Of a stretch of DNA of 64,000 nucleotides, positions 9,140 through 17,312 are shown piece after piece. The stretch spans positions 1,302,401 to 1,366,400 of the forward strand of contig BAFH01000003.1 of the NCBI GenBank assembly GCA_000296795.1, given 5' to 3'. The notes below the pieces were generated by a model that saw only the letters and a list, made by a program, of their open reading frames with translations, made no database searches and had not been told where the DNA came from. The stretch comes from Candidatus Jettenia caeni (GTDB taxonomy: Bacteria; Planctomycetota; Brocadiia; Brocadiales; Brocadiaceae). Position 1 is the stretch's first letter, and every line of letters begins with the position of its first letter. Both the position numbers and the translations under genes were made by a program.

Positions 9140-10141
9140 TCATAGCCGGCCAATTGCTTTTCGAACCTTCTCCATGAGAGGTATAGCCAAAGACCGTGCT
9201 TTCTGACCACCTTCTTTAAGAAGGGTATCTAACTTTTGTTGATCTGCCATCATTTGATTGTATACTTCGCGATATTTTCCGAGGAAGGAATTTAACATTT
9301 CGAACAACTCCTGTTTAACATCTGCCCATGCTATACCTTTGAGATATTGGTTTCTCATAGATTCTCCCTGTTCCGGACTGGCAAATTCCTTATATATGAG
9401 AAAAAGGGTAGAAGTTGTTGGGTCCTTAGGTTCTGCCGGTGGGGTAGAATCTGTTTTAATCCTGAAGATGCGTTTGCGTAACTGTTCAGGTGAAACGAAC
9501 AGGGGAATGGTATTATCATAACTTTTACTCATCTTCCTCCCGTCTAATCCTGGTAATGATGCCGTTTCTTCCTGAATAAGATATTTTGGTAATTTGAATA
9601 TTTCCTGATATGTAGTATTGAAGCTTTGAGCAATGTCGTTTGTAATCTCAATATGCTGTATCTGGTCTTTTCCGACAGGAACAAAGTCCGTCTGAAAGAG
9701 CAGGATATCGGCTGCCATAAGAATAGGATAATTATACAGCCCCATATTTATACCCGAGTCGATATCAGAAATTTCACTCTCAAGATTTTGAGCAACCGCT
9801 GCTTTATAAGCATGGGCGCGGTTCATCAGACCTTTCGGAGTCAGGCATGCAAGTATCCAGGTTAACTCAAAAATCTCCGGTATATCAGATTGGCGATAAA
9901 AGATTACTTTATCAGTATTCAATCCCAAAGCGATCCAGGTAGCAGCAACCTCATAACACAGGTGGTGAAAGTATTTTGGTTCTTTTATAGCCGTTAGGGC
10001 GTGATAATCGGCTATAAAATACATTGATTGATAGTGCTCATCCTGTGCCAGAGCTAACGCCGGCTTTATAGCACCAAGGTAATTGCCAAGGTGAGGACTG
10101 CCGGTCGGTTTTATTCCTGTCAGCACAATCTTCTTTTTCAT
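9140..10141 (-). CDS. trpS: Tryptophanyl-tRNA synthetase
   Basis: 333 residues, typical for TrpRS. It attaches tryptophan to tRNA-Trp in the cytoplasm. The class I signatures are clear: the HIGH-type motif is GSPHLGNYLGA (about residue 12) and the KMSKS loop is GRKMSKSYDNTI (about residue 193). The tryptophan pocket region reads DIDSGINMGLYNYPILMAADILLF (in part). A TTG five codons upstream could extend the frame, but the ATG at 10141 fits the family start (MKKKIVLTGIKPTG) and has GAGAAG upstream. The cognate tRNA-Trp gene is at 45596. Confidence 0.95.
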   Translation of the reverse strand: MKKKIVLTGIKPTGSPHLGNYLGAIKPALALAQDEHYQSMYFIADYHALTAIKEPKYFHHLCYEVAATWIALGLNTDKVIFYRQSDIPEIFELTWILACLTPKGLMNRAHAYKAAVAQNLESEISDIDSGINMGLYNYPILMAADILLFQTDFVPVGKDQIQHIEITNDIAQSFNTTYQEIFKLPKYLIQEETASLPGLDGRKMSKSYDNTIPLFVSPEQLRKRIFRIKTDSTPPAEPKDPTTSTLFLIYKEFASPEQGESMRNQYLKGIAWADVKQELFEMLNSFLGKYREVYNQMMADQQKLDTLLKEGGQKARSLAIPLMEKVRKAIGRL

Positions 10142-10329
10142 ATTTTTTCTTCTCAAAATATTTTACTCTATTATATAGACAAAGACAGGCTAGTCAAATA
10201 CTGAAATTACTCTGCAAAAGTTATCTGGTTAACGTTGAAATCGCAATTGCTGTTTTGATATGATACTATAGTAAGCGAATGAAATATCCTGATTGTATAG
10301 GAATTTTCATTGTATGTAAGCGGGATTCA

Positions 10330-10457
10330 GGGTGGCGCGGACAAACCATGTCCCCGTATGTTTTGAGCGGGGATCTTTTGTCCGTGCGTCTTGAACGGAG
10401 ATATGGTTTACCCGTGGACGATAAAACACTGACAAACAGAGTTTGTCAGTGCCACCC
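10330..10457. repeat. MITE-like 128-bp palindromic element
   Basis: The ends are imperfect inverted repeats: AGGGTGGC-GCG-GACAAAC on the left and GTTTGTC-AGT-GCCACCCT on the right (one extra base on each side). The right end also holds a perfect 11-bp hairpin, CACTGACAAAC-AGA-GTTTGTCAGTG (10427-10451). No coding sequence lies inside. This is the look of a non-autonomous transposable repeat. Confidence 0.5.
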
Positions 10458-10515
10458 TTGACTAAAAAATAACTTGATATTTTCCTGGTGGGGCAACCCT
10501 TTCTGGTTTCTCCCG

Positions 10516-10544
10516 GCAAGGCTGAAGCCCTGCCCTACACCTAC
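10516..10544 (+). repeat. REP-like palindromic repeat, copy 2
   Basis: GCAAGGCTGAAGCCCTGCCC followed by TACACCTAC. It matches the unit at 4400-4428 at 25 of 29 positions and has the same orientation. The hairpin stem is slightly weaker than in copy 1. Confidence 0.6.
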
Positions 10545-10607
10545 TTAATTTTTAGCGTTGACTCTAGCTTACATACTTTTTTATTAAAAATGATAGGATA
10601 CAAGAGT

Positions 10608-12467
10608 ATGAAAAAGTATCATCGGTTTTTGGTGCCGTGGATCTCTTTTATTTTCTGCATTGCGTTTTCTTCTTTCGTATATGCACAAGGAGATTTATCG
10701 GTAATTATCAAACAGATTCAGTCATCTGTTGTGGTTGTTTTGGCTTATGATACAAATGGCCAACTTCTTAACCAGGGAAATGGTTTTTTTATTAATAACG
10801 ATGGTGATGTTATCACAAACATCCACATACTTCAGGGTGCAGTCAGCGCTGAAGTAAAAACGGCTTATGGGAAGGTATATACCATTACCGGTGTTTTGGC
10901 ACAGGATAAGGAAGGAGGCCTTATCCGGGTATCAGTTGATATTCCTCCGAGATTAGTACGCCCTTTAATGTTAAGCACCTCCCTTCCCAAACCGGATGAG
11001 CGCATTATTGTGGTTGGCAGTCCAACCAGTGTTGATCAAAAGGTTTCTGATGGTATAATCTCAGATATTTATGAGATTCCGGTATTTGGAATGGTTATTA
11101 GGATCACCGCATCTATACCTTCGGAATTTAGCTGCAATCCTTTAGTAAATATGCAGGGAGAAATTATTGGGTTAGCATTTTCTCAAAGCATGAAAGATCA
11201 GAACCAGAATATTGCAATTCATAATAAGAGGGTAACAAAACTCCTGGAAGACAGAAGCGACAGCCTTACCAAATGGGTTGAAGGCGAAACAAATGAATGG
11301 TTTTCTTCTGCAGAAGGACTTTGCAACAAGGGGGTCTTTTACCTTGCAGCAGAAGACTATGAGAATGCCCTTCGTTGTTTTGAAAAAGCGGGTAAAGAAA
11401 ATCCAAGATACTCTCTTGCTTATTTCTATATCGGTTATTGTATGGATAAGTTAGGGCGGTACTCAGAGGCAATTGAAGCGTACAAGCGTGCGATTCGGAT
11501 CAACGCTACTTTTCTGGAGGTGCATTATAATTTGGGAGAAGATTATGACAGGTTAGGATGTTACGGGGAAGCAATCGGGATTTACAAGCAGATTATACGC
11601 ATCCAACCCAAAAATGCAAGGATACACTATAAATTAGGCGAGGATTATCGCATACTTGAGCATTACCCTGAAGCGATTCATGCCTTTAAAAAGGCAATCG
11701 ATAGTAAGCCTGATTTTGTTGAAGCATATTCCAGTCTTGGTCTGGTCTGTTTCAATCTCGGATATTATTCGGAAGCGATAGAGGCATACCAGCAAGTGAT
11801 TACCATAAACCCTCACGATACCAAAGCTCATATCATGCTTGGCTCAGCTTATAGCAAGCAAGGATGCTATACAGAGGCAATCGATGTCTTCAAAAAAGTA
11901 ATCTATAGTAAACCCGATGATACTCATGCCTATTTCCTGCTCGGTGTGGCTTATGAGAAACTCGGAAGTTACACGGAAGCTATTGATGCTTATAAGCAGG
12001 CAATCTCCATCAAACCTGATGATGCCGGGATGTACTATAATTTAGGAATGACTTATGAGAAGCTTGAACGCTCCGGGGAAGCAATTGATGCCTATAAACA
12101 AGCAATTTATCTTAAGCCGGACGATACCAGGGCATATCGTATGCTTGGCATGGTCTATGCTAAGCTTAAAAGGCACGTGGAGGCGATCGATGTCTATAAG
12201 CTGGCAATTAATATAAGGCCAGATGATGCCGATATCTATTATCGTCTGGCTCTGATGTATAATATTCTCAACCGTTATGGGGAAGAAATAGAGGCTTATA
12301 AGCAGGCGATTCTTATTAAGCCTGATTTTGCAGAGGCATATCTCGGTTTGGGCAAGAGGTATGTAAACCAGGGAGATAGAAATTCGGCACTGGAAGTATA
12401 TAAAACTCTCAGAGATTTGAATAAGGATTCAGCCGGTGAATTATTTGATCTGATTTTCAGATCGTAA
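10608..12467 (+). CDS. Secreted trypsin-like domain with TPR repeats, protease probably inactive
   Basis: 619 residues from the ATG at 10608, chosen because it opens a clean signal peptide (MKKYHRFLVPWISF...FVYAQ). A longer GTG start at 10488 would read through a repeat. Residues about 25-215 resemble the DegP/HtrA protease fold: GNGFFINNDGDVITNIHIL holds the catalytic-His position, and NPLVNMQGEIIGLAF follows the Ser position. The usual GNSGGP reads EFSCNP, and the Asp position reads GGLIRV, so activity is doubtful. About ten TPR units of 34 residues follow (about 225-610), each with the YxEAIxAYKxAI pattern. The TPR part is a protein-binding scaffold, probably periplasmic. Confidence 0.85.
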   Translation: MKKYHRFLVPWISFIFCIAFSSFVYAQGDLSVIIKQIQSSVVVVLAYDTNGQLLNQGNGFFINNDGDVITNIHILQGAVSAEVKTAYGKVYTITGVLAQDKEGGLIRVSVDIPPRLVRPLMLSTSLPKPDERIIVVGSPTSVDQKVSDGIISDIYEIPVFGMVIRITASIPSEFSCNPLVNMQGEIIGLAFSQSMKDQNQNIAIHNKRVTKLLEDRSDSLTKWVEGETNEWFSSAEGLCNKGVFYLAAEDYENALRCFEKAGKENPRYSLAYFYIGYCMDKLGRYSEAIEAYKRAIRINATFLEVHYNLGEDYDRLGCYGEAIGIYKQIIRIQPKNARIHYKLGEDYRILEHYPEAIHAFKKAIDSKPDFVEAYSSLGLVCFNLGYYSEAIEAYQQVITINPHDTKAHIMLGSAYSKQGCYTEAIDVFKKVIYSKPDDTHAYFLLGVAYEKLGSYTEAIDAYKQAISIKPDDAGMYYNLGMTYEKLERSGEAIDAYKQAIYLKPDDTRAYRMLGMVYAKLKRHVEAIDVYKLAINIRPDDADIYYRLALMYNILNRYGEEIEAYKQAILIKPDFAEAYLGLGKRYVNQGDRNSALEVYKTLRDLNKDSAGELFDLIFRS

Positions 12468-13250
12468 CATAGCGATCATTTCCTTTGCGTTGATGACGGA
12501 TTTTCCGTTATGACAGTTGTTGAACATGATGATAGTGTTCCTGGCAGAGTTGGCTATGTTTTTTATATCCGGCACAAAGGACTGCAACTCCTCTTTTGTA
12601 TAAAGATAATCATATCTTTCTGCTACCGATGCCCGGAACCAATGCGGATTTCTGCCATGGAATCTGAAGTATCCAAGGTCGGTTGTTGTCGTTGGATTAT
12701 AAGGCATGAGGCTTTTGAGTTTTGGTTCATCTACAACACAGTATCCAATATGGTGTTGTTGAAGAAATATGATACTTTTTTGACTATGCCATCTGGCATT
12801 TCTGAATTCTACTACGAGAGGAATGTCCTTTACCTCCTCCTTAAAGGTCTTGATATAGTCATAGTTTTCCTTTGTTGTATGAAAACTATAGGGGAACTGT
12901 GCCAGGATTGCCGTTAGCCTGTTCTCTTTTCTTAAAGGTTCCAGAGAGTAGAGGAATCGCTTGAATGTTTCATTAGTATCGATACGTTTTCCTGTATCTT
13001 TATCTTTTATCTCATGAGTCAGTGACTTATGTGCTTTGACGGTAAATTCAAAATCAGGGGAGGTCTTTCTCATCATACCCTCGAAAGATCTTTGAGAAGG
13101 TATGGTATAATAGGTAAAATTTATCTCGGTTATTTTAAAACCAAGGTGCTTTTCATAGTAAGGCAGCATGTCTCCTTTTTTCATATCAAAAGGGTAGATA
13201 GTGCCCACCCAATCCGGGAATGAGAAACCTGATGTGCCAACTTTGATCAT
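12441..13250 (-). CDS. DUF72 (YecE-like) protein
   Basis: 269 residues with the DUF72 pattern: N-terminal VGTSGFSFPDWVGTIYP, then YYEKHLGFKITEINFTYYTIP (in part), ILAQFPYSF, LVVEFRNARW and YFRFHGRNPHW, ending with FNNCHNGKSVINA. The family has a TIM-barrel-like fold. Its biochemical role is not settled. Cytoplasmic, with no signal peptide. Its 3' end overlaps the convergent TPR gene by 27 bases. Confidence 0.88.
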   Translation of the reverse strand: MIKVGTSGFSFPDWVGTIYPFDMKKGDMLPYYEKHLGFKITEINFTYYTIPSQRSFEGMMRKTSPDFEFTVKAHKSLTHEIKDKDTGKRIDTNETFKRFLYSLEPLRKENRLTAILAQFPYSFHTTKENYDYIKTFKEEVKDIPLVVEFRNARWHSQKSIIFLQQHHIGYCVVDEPKLKSLMPYNPTTTTDLGYFRFHGRNPHWFRASVAERYDYLYTKEELQSFVPDIKNIANSARNTIIMFNNCHNGKSVINAKEMIAMLRSENQIK

Positions 13251-13370
13251 AGTTTTATAATAATTCAGCCGCGAATGAACATGAATTTACATGAGTAAGA
13301 AAAAATCGTTACATAAAAAACAGCAAAAAGTTATTTCTTTTTTTGCAGGGTATGCGTTTTCATGCAATAC

Positions 13371-14186
13371 CTATAACTGCTCGCCCAATTTTTTCGATTT
13401 TACGGTAGCGGCTTCAACAGCGTTTATAAGGGATGCCCTGAATCTACCCTCTTCTAATTTACTAATTCCTTCAATAGTTGTCCCACCGGGTGAGGTTACA
13501 TCGTCTTTTAGTTTTGCCGGATGTTGACTGGTTTCTAATACCATCTTTGCTGCGCCGAGAACCGTTTGCGCTGCAAGGATAGTGGATACATCTCTGGGTA
13601 AACCCATTTTAACACCGCCATCTGATAATGCCTCAATAAACATATATACATATGCAGGGCCGCTTCCGCTTAGTCCTGTTACAGCGTCCAGATACTTTTC
13701 GTCTAGTTGAAATACCTTTCCAACGGCGTTAAATATCCTGGATACTAATTGTGCATCTGCCTCTGTAGCGTATTTGCCCGGGGAAAAGGCTGTTGCTGAG
13801 GTAGCAACCAAACATGGAGTATTGGGCATTACCCGGATTACCCGAACACCTGTTTGTAACCGTGATTCAATAAATCGTATCGGTATACCCGCTGCTATCG
13901 AAATTACTAAATGCTGTGGGGTAATATCAGTTTTCAAGTCACGAAGCACTTCGTTCATCATTTGTGGCTTTATGGCTAATACAATAACATTAGCAAAGGC
14001 AGTAATATCTTTATTGTTTTGTGTGGTATGTATACCGATTTCTTTATGTAAAAATGCGCATCGCTCTGCAACAACATCGCTCATCATGATGTTTTTTATT
14101 TCGCTCAGTTGAGCATGAATAATGCCCTTGCAAAGGGCTTCTCCCATCTTCCCGCTGCCAATAAATCCTATAGTTTCTTTTAACAT
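13371..14186 (-). CDS. proC: Pyrroline-5-carboxylate reductase
   Basis: 271 residues, the normal ProC length. It catalyses the last step of proline synthesis, NAD(P)H-dependent reduction of 1-pyrroline-5-carboxylate. The N-terminal Rossmann motif is IGFIGSGKMGEALCKG. The C-terminal dimerisation domain shows GLSGSGPAYVYMFIEAL and the family signature DVTSPGGTTIEGI. Cytoplasmic. It appears to be a single-gene unit; the preceding 210 bases hold no gene. Confidence 0.96.
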   Translation of the reverse strand: MLKETIGFIGSGKMGEALCKGIIHAQLSEIKNIMMSDVVAERCAFLHKEIGIHTTQNNKDITAFANVIVLAIKPQMMNEVLRDLKTDITPQHLVISIAAGIPIRFIESRLQTGVRVIRVMPNTPCLVATSATAFSPGKYATEADAQLVSRIFNAVGKVFQLDEKYLDAVTGLSGSGPAYVYMFIEALSDGGVKMGLPRDVSTILAAQTVLGAAKMVLETSQHPAKLKDDVTSPGGTTIEGISKLEEGRFRASLINAVEAATVKSKKLGEQL

Positions 14187-14451
14187 AATACACAGTTCCT
14201 CTTAAAGGATATAATTACTCTGGTAAAAATTATAAAAAGTTGATATGTTCTTGTAAGATAATTTAGTTGCGACGATATTACCCTGTGTTTTATAGTATGT
14301 GTTACACAGAGAAAAAATTTTTTTCCGATTCCTACTTTTTGTGTCATTGGGAGTAAACCGTTTCTGTTTGTGATCTCTCTGTATTATTGTCCATTATATG
14401 GCTAATTTTATAATATTTTCAAGGATTCTTTTGCTTTATCGGCGAATAAAA

Positions 14452-15054
14452 ATGAGAAAAAGGTTTATCTTTTTATGGATACTCTTTTTGCTTTTTGCAT
14501 TTTCCAATGATTCTTATGCTGTATATTATACTCTATCAGGCGAACAGATCAGACAAGCTATTGAGTATGGTGAGAAAAATAAGGATGCTGATTCTATCTC
14601 ATTCCTGGATGAATGGATACGTGTGTCGGATTCGGATAATGTATATGAATGGGCAGGTTTACATACAAAATTTAGCACATTGGCTTCCGAGGCAAAAAAA
14701 GCATCCCGGGTATCGAAAAACTTAACAGAAGAACAGATATCTCAGCTTCTTTCAGAGAAGGAAGATATTTTGTCATTTATTGTTATTTTGTATGGTAATT
14801 CATATGACTTTGCTCAGGATTATCATGCGGTATTATTATACAAGAATAAGCCTATCCAACCGGTCCTGGAACAAAATGATAGTCGTGGTACGGTTAGTAA
14901 CCTTGAATTCAGGAGATCTATTGCCTATCGTGTTGAATGCCGCTATGACTTCCCTAATTATTGTGTAGAACCGGATGCAGAGGTTACCCTTGTAATTCTG
15001 AATCCACTGAATAATGAGAAGAGATTCCTGTTTCGTTTAGGAGAAATGAGATGA
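14452..15054 (+). CDS. Secreted protein of unknown function
   Basis: 200 residues from the ATG at 14452, chosen because it gives a proper signal peptide (MRKRFIFLWILFLLFAFSNDSYA). An upstream ATG at 14398 would add a hydrophobic extension with a charged break. The mature protein (about 177 residues) is mixed alpha/beta with a Cys pair, VECRYDFPNYCVEP, that could form a disulfide. I do not recognise the family. The stop overlaps the start of the next gene (ATGA type), so the two are translated together. Confidence 0.7.
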   Translation: MRKRFIFLWILFLLFAFSNDSYAVYYTLSGEQIRQAIEYGEKNKDADSISFLDEWIRVSDSDNVYEWAGLHTKFSTLASEAKKASRVSKNLTEEQISQLLSEKEDILSFIVILYGNSYDFAQDYHAVLLYKNKPIQPVLEQNDSRGTVSNLEFRRSIAYRVECRYDFPNYCVEPDAEVTLVILNPLNNEKRFLFRLGEMR

Positions 15055-15833
15055 GGGTGGGGTTTTTACAAACATTTCCCCTGTTTGGAAAGAAGGATGA
15101 GAATTTAGATAATGCAGTGGCAGGGATAAAACGGACAGATGCTGATTTAGTAGTCTTACCTGAATTATTTAATACTGGTTATCAGTTTACATCAAGGAAA
15201 GAGGTTTTTGGCCTTGCGGAAACAATCCCTGAAGGACAAACGACACAGGCATTGATTAAGCTATCAAAAGAAAAACACAGGTATATCGTGGCTGGTTTGT
15301 CGGAACGGGAAGGTAACTATAGTTACAACTCTGCTATATTGGTAGGCCCAAGTGGCTTTATAGGTTGCTATAGGAAGCTGCATCTTTTTCATCATGAAAA
15401 ACTGTGGTTTGAGCCAGGAAATGGTGCGTTGAATATTTATGATATTGGTCAGGCAAGGATTGGTATTATGATCTGTTTTGATTGGTTCTTTCCGGAGGTT
15501 GCAAGGTCTCTGGCATTAAAAGGTGCGGATATTATCTGTCACCCTGCTAATCTTGTGCTGCCATACTGTCCGCAAGCTATGATTACACGCTGTGTGGAAA
15601 ACAGGGTCTTTGCTATTACGGCTAATCGTATTGGGGCCGAGAAACGTTCAGAAGAGATGCTTACCTTTATTGGTTCCAGTCAGATTTTAGGGATAAAAGG
15701 GGAGATATTATACCGCGCCTCATCAGATAGGGAAGAATCAATGGTTGTTGAGATAAATCCAAAAAATGCCCGTGATAAGCAAATAACCCCTGCGAATCAT
15801 CTCTTTCATGACCGGCGGGTTGAGTTTCTGTAA
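15051..15833 (+). CDS. Carbon-nitrogen hydrolase (nitrilase superfamily)
   Basis: 260 residues. The catalytic Glu-Lys-Cys triad is visible: Glu in VVLPELFNTGY (about residue 43), Lys in CYRKLHLF (about 111) and Cys in IGIMICFDWFFPE (about 143). The superfamily hydrolyses amides or nitriles in the cytoplasm. Members of this size include omega-amidase and N-carbamoyl amidohydrolases. The substrate cannot be read from the sequence. It overlaps the upstream secreted-protein gene by four bases. Confidence 0.9.
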   Translation: MRVGFLQTFPLFGKKDENLDNAVAGIKRTDADLVVLPELFNTGYQFTSRKEVFGLAETIPEGQTTQALIKLSKEKHRYIVAGLSEREGNYSYNSAILVGPSGFIGCYRKLHLFHHEKLWFEPGNGALNIYDIGQARIGIMICFDWFFPEVARSLALKGADIICHPANLVLPYCPQAMITRCVENRVFAITANRIGAEKRSEEMLTFIGSSQILGIKGEILYRASSDREESMVVEINPKNARDKQITPANHLFHDRRVEFL

Positions 15834-15881
15834 ATACTTAAGATTACGTTTTTAAACTTTATATGATTCCGGGATTTTACC

Positions 15882-16517
15882 ATGAGTATCGTTATAGATA
15901 TCGATTACCGTGAAAGAGATTCCGGGATTGCAGGGATACTACGGGCTAAAGAGAATTTTATTGTGGAAGAAAAGAAGTTATCAATTGGAGATTTTCTCAT
16001 CAATAAGCATATCGCTGTTGAGAGAAAGACAACGAAGGACTTTGTTATTTCCCTTATTGATGGACGGTTATTTTCTCAGGCATCCCGATTAAGAAGACAT
16101 GCTGAAGCGCAATTTATGGTAATAGAAGGTACTGACTTATTTCAAACCGGTTATAAGGTTGACCCACAGGCAATCAAAGGAGCCCTTATTTCGTTGTCTG
16201 TTTCATGGCAAGTTCCTTTGATCTTTTCAAAATCTGCTCCTGGTACTGCTGAGATATTGATTATGGCGGGAGAGCAGGATGTTAAATACTGCGATGAGAT
16301 ATTAAAGAGAATGGGGAGAAAACCAAAGCGTGTTCAGGCACAAAAATTCTATTTTCTTCAAGGACTGCCTGGCATTGGACCAAGAATGGCAAAAAGGATA
16401 TTAGAATATTTTGGGAGTGTAGAGAGGGTTATTACTGCAAATGAGCAGGAACTTGCTTGTGTGAGAGGAATTGGCAGGAAGAAGGCATCCATGATCTGTA
16501 AGATTATTAAGGAATAA
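15882..16517 (+). CDS. XPF/ERCC4-type nuclease with helix-hairpin-helix domain
   Basis: 211 residues. The N-terminal ERCC4 nuclease domain (about 1-140) starts IVIDIDYRERDSG and has the metal-binding core AVERKTTKDFVISLIDGRLFSQ (in part), matching the ERKxxxD signature of XPF/Mus81 nucleases. The C-terminus (about 158-211) has two helix-hairpin-helix units, LPGIGPRMAKRILEYFG and VRGIGRKKASMI, which bind DNA. This is the helicase-less layout best known from archaea and eukaryotes, where it cuts 3' flaps and branched DNA during repair. It is less common in bacteria. The gene ends 3 bases before the tRNA-Pro fragment that marks the island edge. Confidence 0.88.
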   Translation: MSIVIDIDYRERDSGIAGILRAKENFIVEEKKLSIGDFLINKHIAVERKTTKDFVISLIDGRLFSQASRLRRHAEAQFMVIEGTDLFQTGYKVDPQAIKGALISLSVSWQVPLIFSKSAPGTAEILIMAGEQDVKYCDEILKRMGRKPKRVQAQKFYFLQGLPGIGPRMAKRILEYFGSVERVITANEQELACVRGIGRKKASMICKIIKE

Positions 16518-16520
16518 ACC

Positions 16521-16573
16521 GAACTTGAATGGGGTTCAAGAGGTCGTGGGTTCAAATCCCGCCACCCCGACCA
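16521..16573 (+). tRNA. 3' fragment of tRNA-Pro(GGG), probable attachment-site scar
   Basis: The anticodon arm CTTGA-ATGGGGT-TCAAG gives anticodon GGG. It is followed by AGGTC, a T-arm GTGGGTTCAAATCCCGC, the 3' acceptor strand CACCCCGA and CCA. The whole 5' half (acceptor 5' strand and D-arm) is missing; the XPF gene lies there instead. A 3' tRNA piece next to an integrase gene is the classic left-over of site-specific integration into a tRNA gene. Confidence 0.8.
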
Positions 16574-16579
16574 ATAAAT

Positions 16580-16952
16580 TTAAGGGTTTCTCGAATTTGC
16601 CATATCTCGTTTTTCCTCAACTGTAGTCAGATTGTAGCCAGCCTCAAGCCCCATCTCTTAAATTATCAGGGCAATGTGGTGTGCATACCGTTGAGTCATT
16701 CTAATATCCTGATGCCCTAATAGTTTTGATATTTTGTAACTACTCCTTTTTGTGCTAATCTCGTAGCAAAGGTATGTCTGAGGTCGTGGAAATAAAAACC
16801 TTGAGTGTCAGCCTTACCTCTAAAGCGACATTAAAAGCCCTTCTCAGATTATGCCTGTCAATCTTGGTTGCCTGTACTACTGAAAAAAGGATTATATTCT
16901 TAAGCCATGCTAGAGAATTCTCAAGGAATCTCTTTTCTTCATCCCCTGTTAA
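16580..16952 (-). pseudogene. Tyrosine recombinase (integrase) remnant
   Basis: On the minus strand, pieces of a phage-type integrase appear in shifting frames: LTGDEEKRFLENSLAWLKNI (start of the catalytic domain), then after an internal deletion DRHNLRRAFNVAL, then FHDLRHTFATRLAQKG with the catalytic His-x-x-Arg motif, then SKLLGHQDIRMTQRYAHH with the GH and the catalytic Tyr, and a tail NLTTVEEKRDMANS. There are at least two frameshifts and one in-frame stop, and the N-terminal half is missing. It ends 6 bases from the tRNA-Pro fragment, the normal place for an island integrase. Confidence 0.82.
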
Positions 16953-16974
16953 TTAACGGTCTCTTTCATTTATC

Positions 16975-17278
16975 TTCCTTTTTGAATTTGGATTGTATTC
17001 TGCAACAATTTTTTATTCTTTTTATGAGTACAATAATTGTCTAAAATAACATGAACTTCTTGCTCAGGAGAATACTCGGCAGCGATTTCATCCATTAAAG
17101 GCTTGAAAGCCTTCTCATTTTTTTTGTCTCAGTAACTTTTCCGTGTATTTGTCAGGTTGAAACCTTCAGTGCAGCAAAAAGATTCAAGGTCTGGTACTAA
17201 TACGCCATTTTTAGACCATTATAATAAAGTCATTTTGTCTTCTGGCAATATTTCTGTTTTTGGTGTTTTTCTTGGCAT
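16975..17278 (-). pseudogene. IS630-family transposase remnant
   Basis: Minus-strand pieces: an N-terminus MPRKTPKTEILPEDKMTLL from the ATG at 17278, then LNLFAALKVST, then EKAFKPLMDEIAAEYSPEQ and EVHVILDNYCTHKKN. The last part is the second-Asp motif (VHLILDNYxTHK) of IS630 DDE transposases. Most of the protein between the first two pieces is gone, and stops interrupt the rest. Truncated at both ends and inactive. Confidence 0.75.
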
Positions 17279-17312
17279 AATGCCAAGAATATACATAAAT
17301 ATAGATTATTTT

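Larger units (their letters stand above)
10157..10607. other. Intergenic region with MITE-like and REP-like repeats
   Basis: About 450 bases between trpS and the TPR protein, on divergent strands. It contains a 128-bp inverted-repeat unit (10330-10457) and a REP-like hairpin (10516-10544), listed separately. The frames that run through it are products of the repeats. Confidence 0.5.

Noticed and set aside
10279-10519. Overlapping short frames upstream of the TPR gene on both strands
   Set aside because: They are products of the palindromic repeats, not coding sequence.
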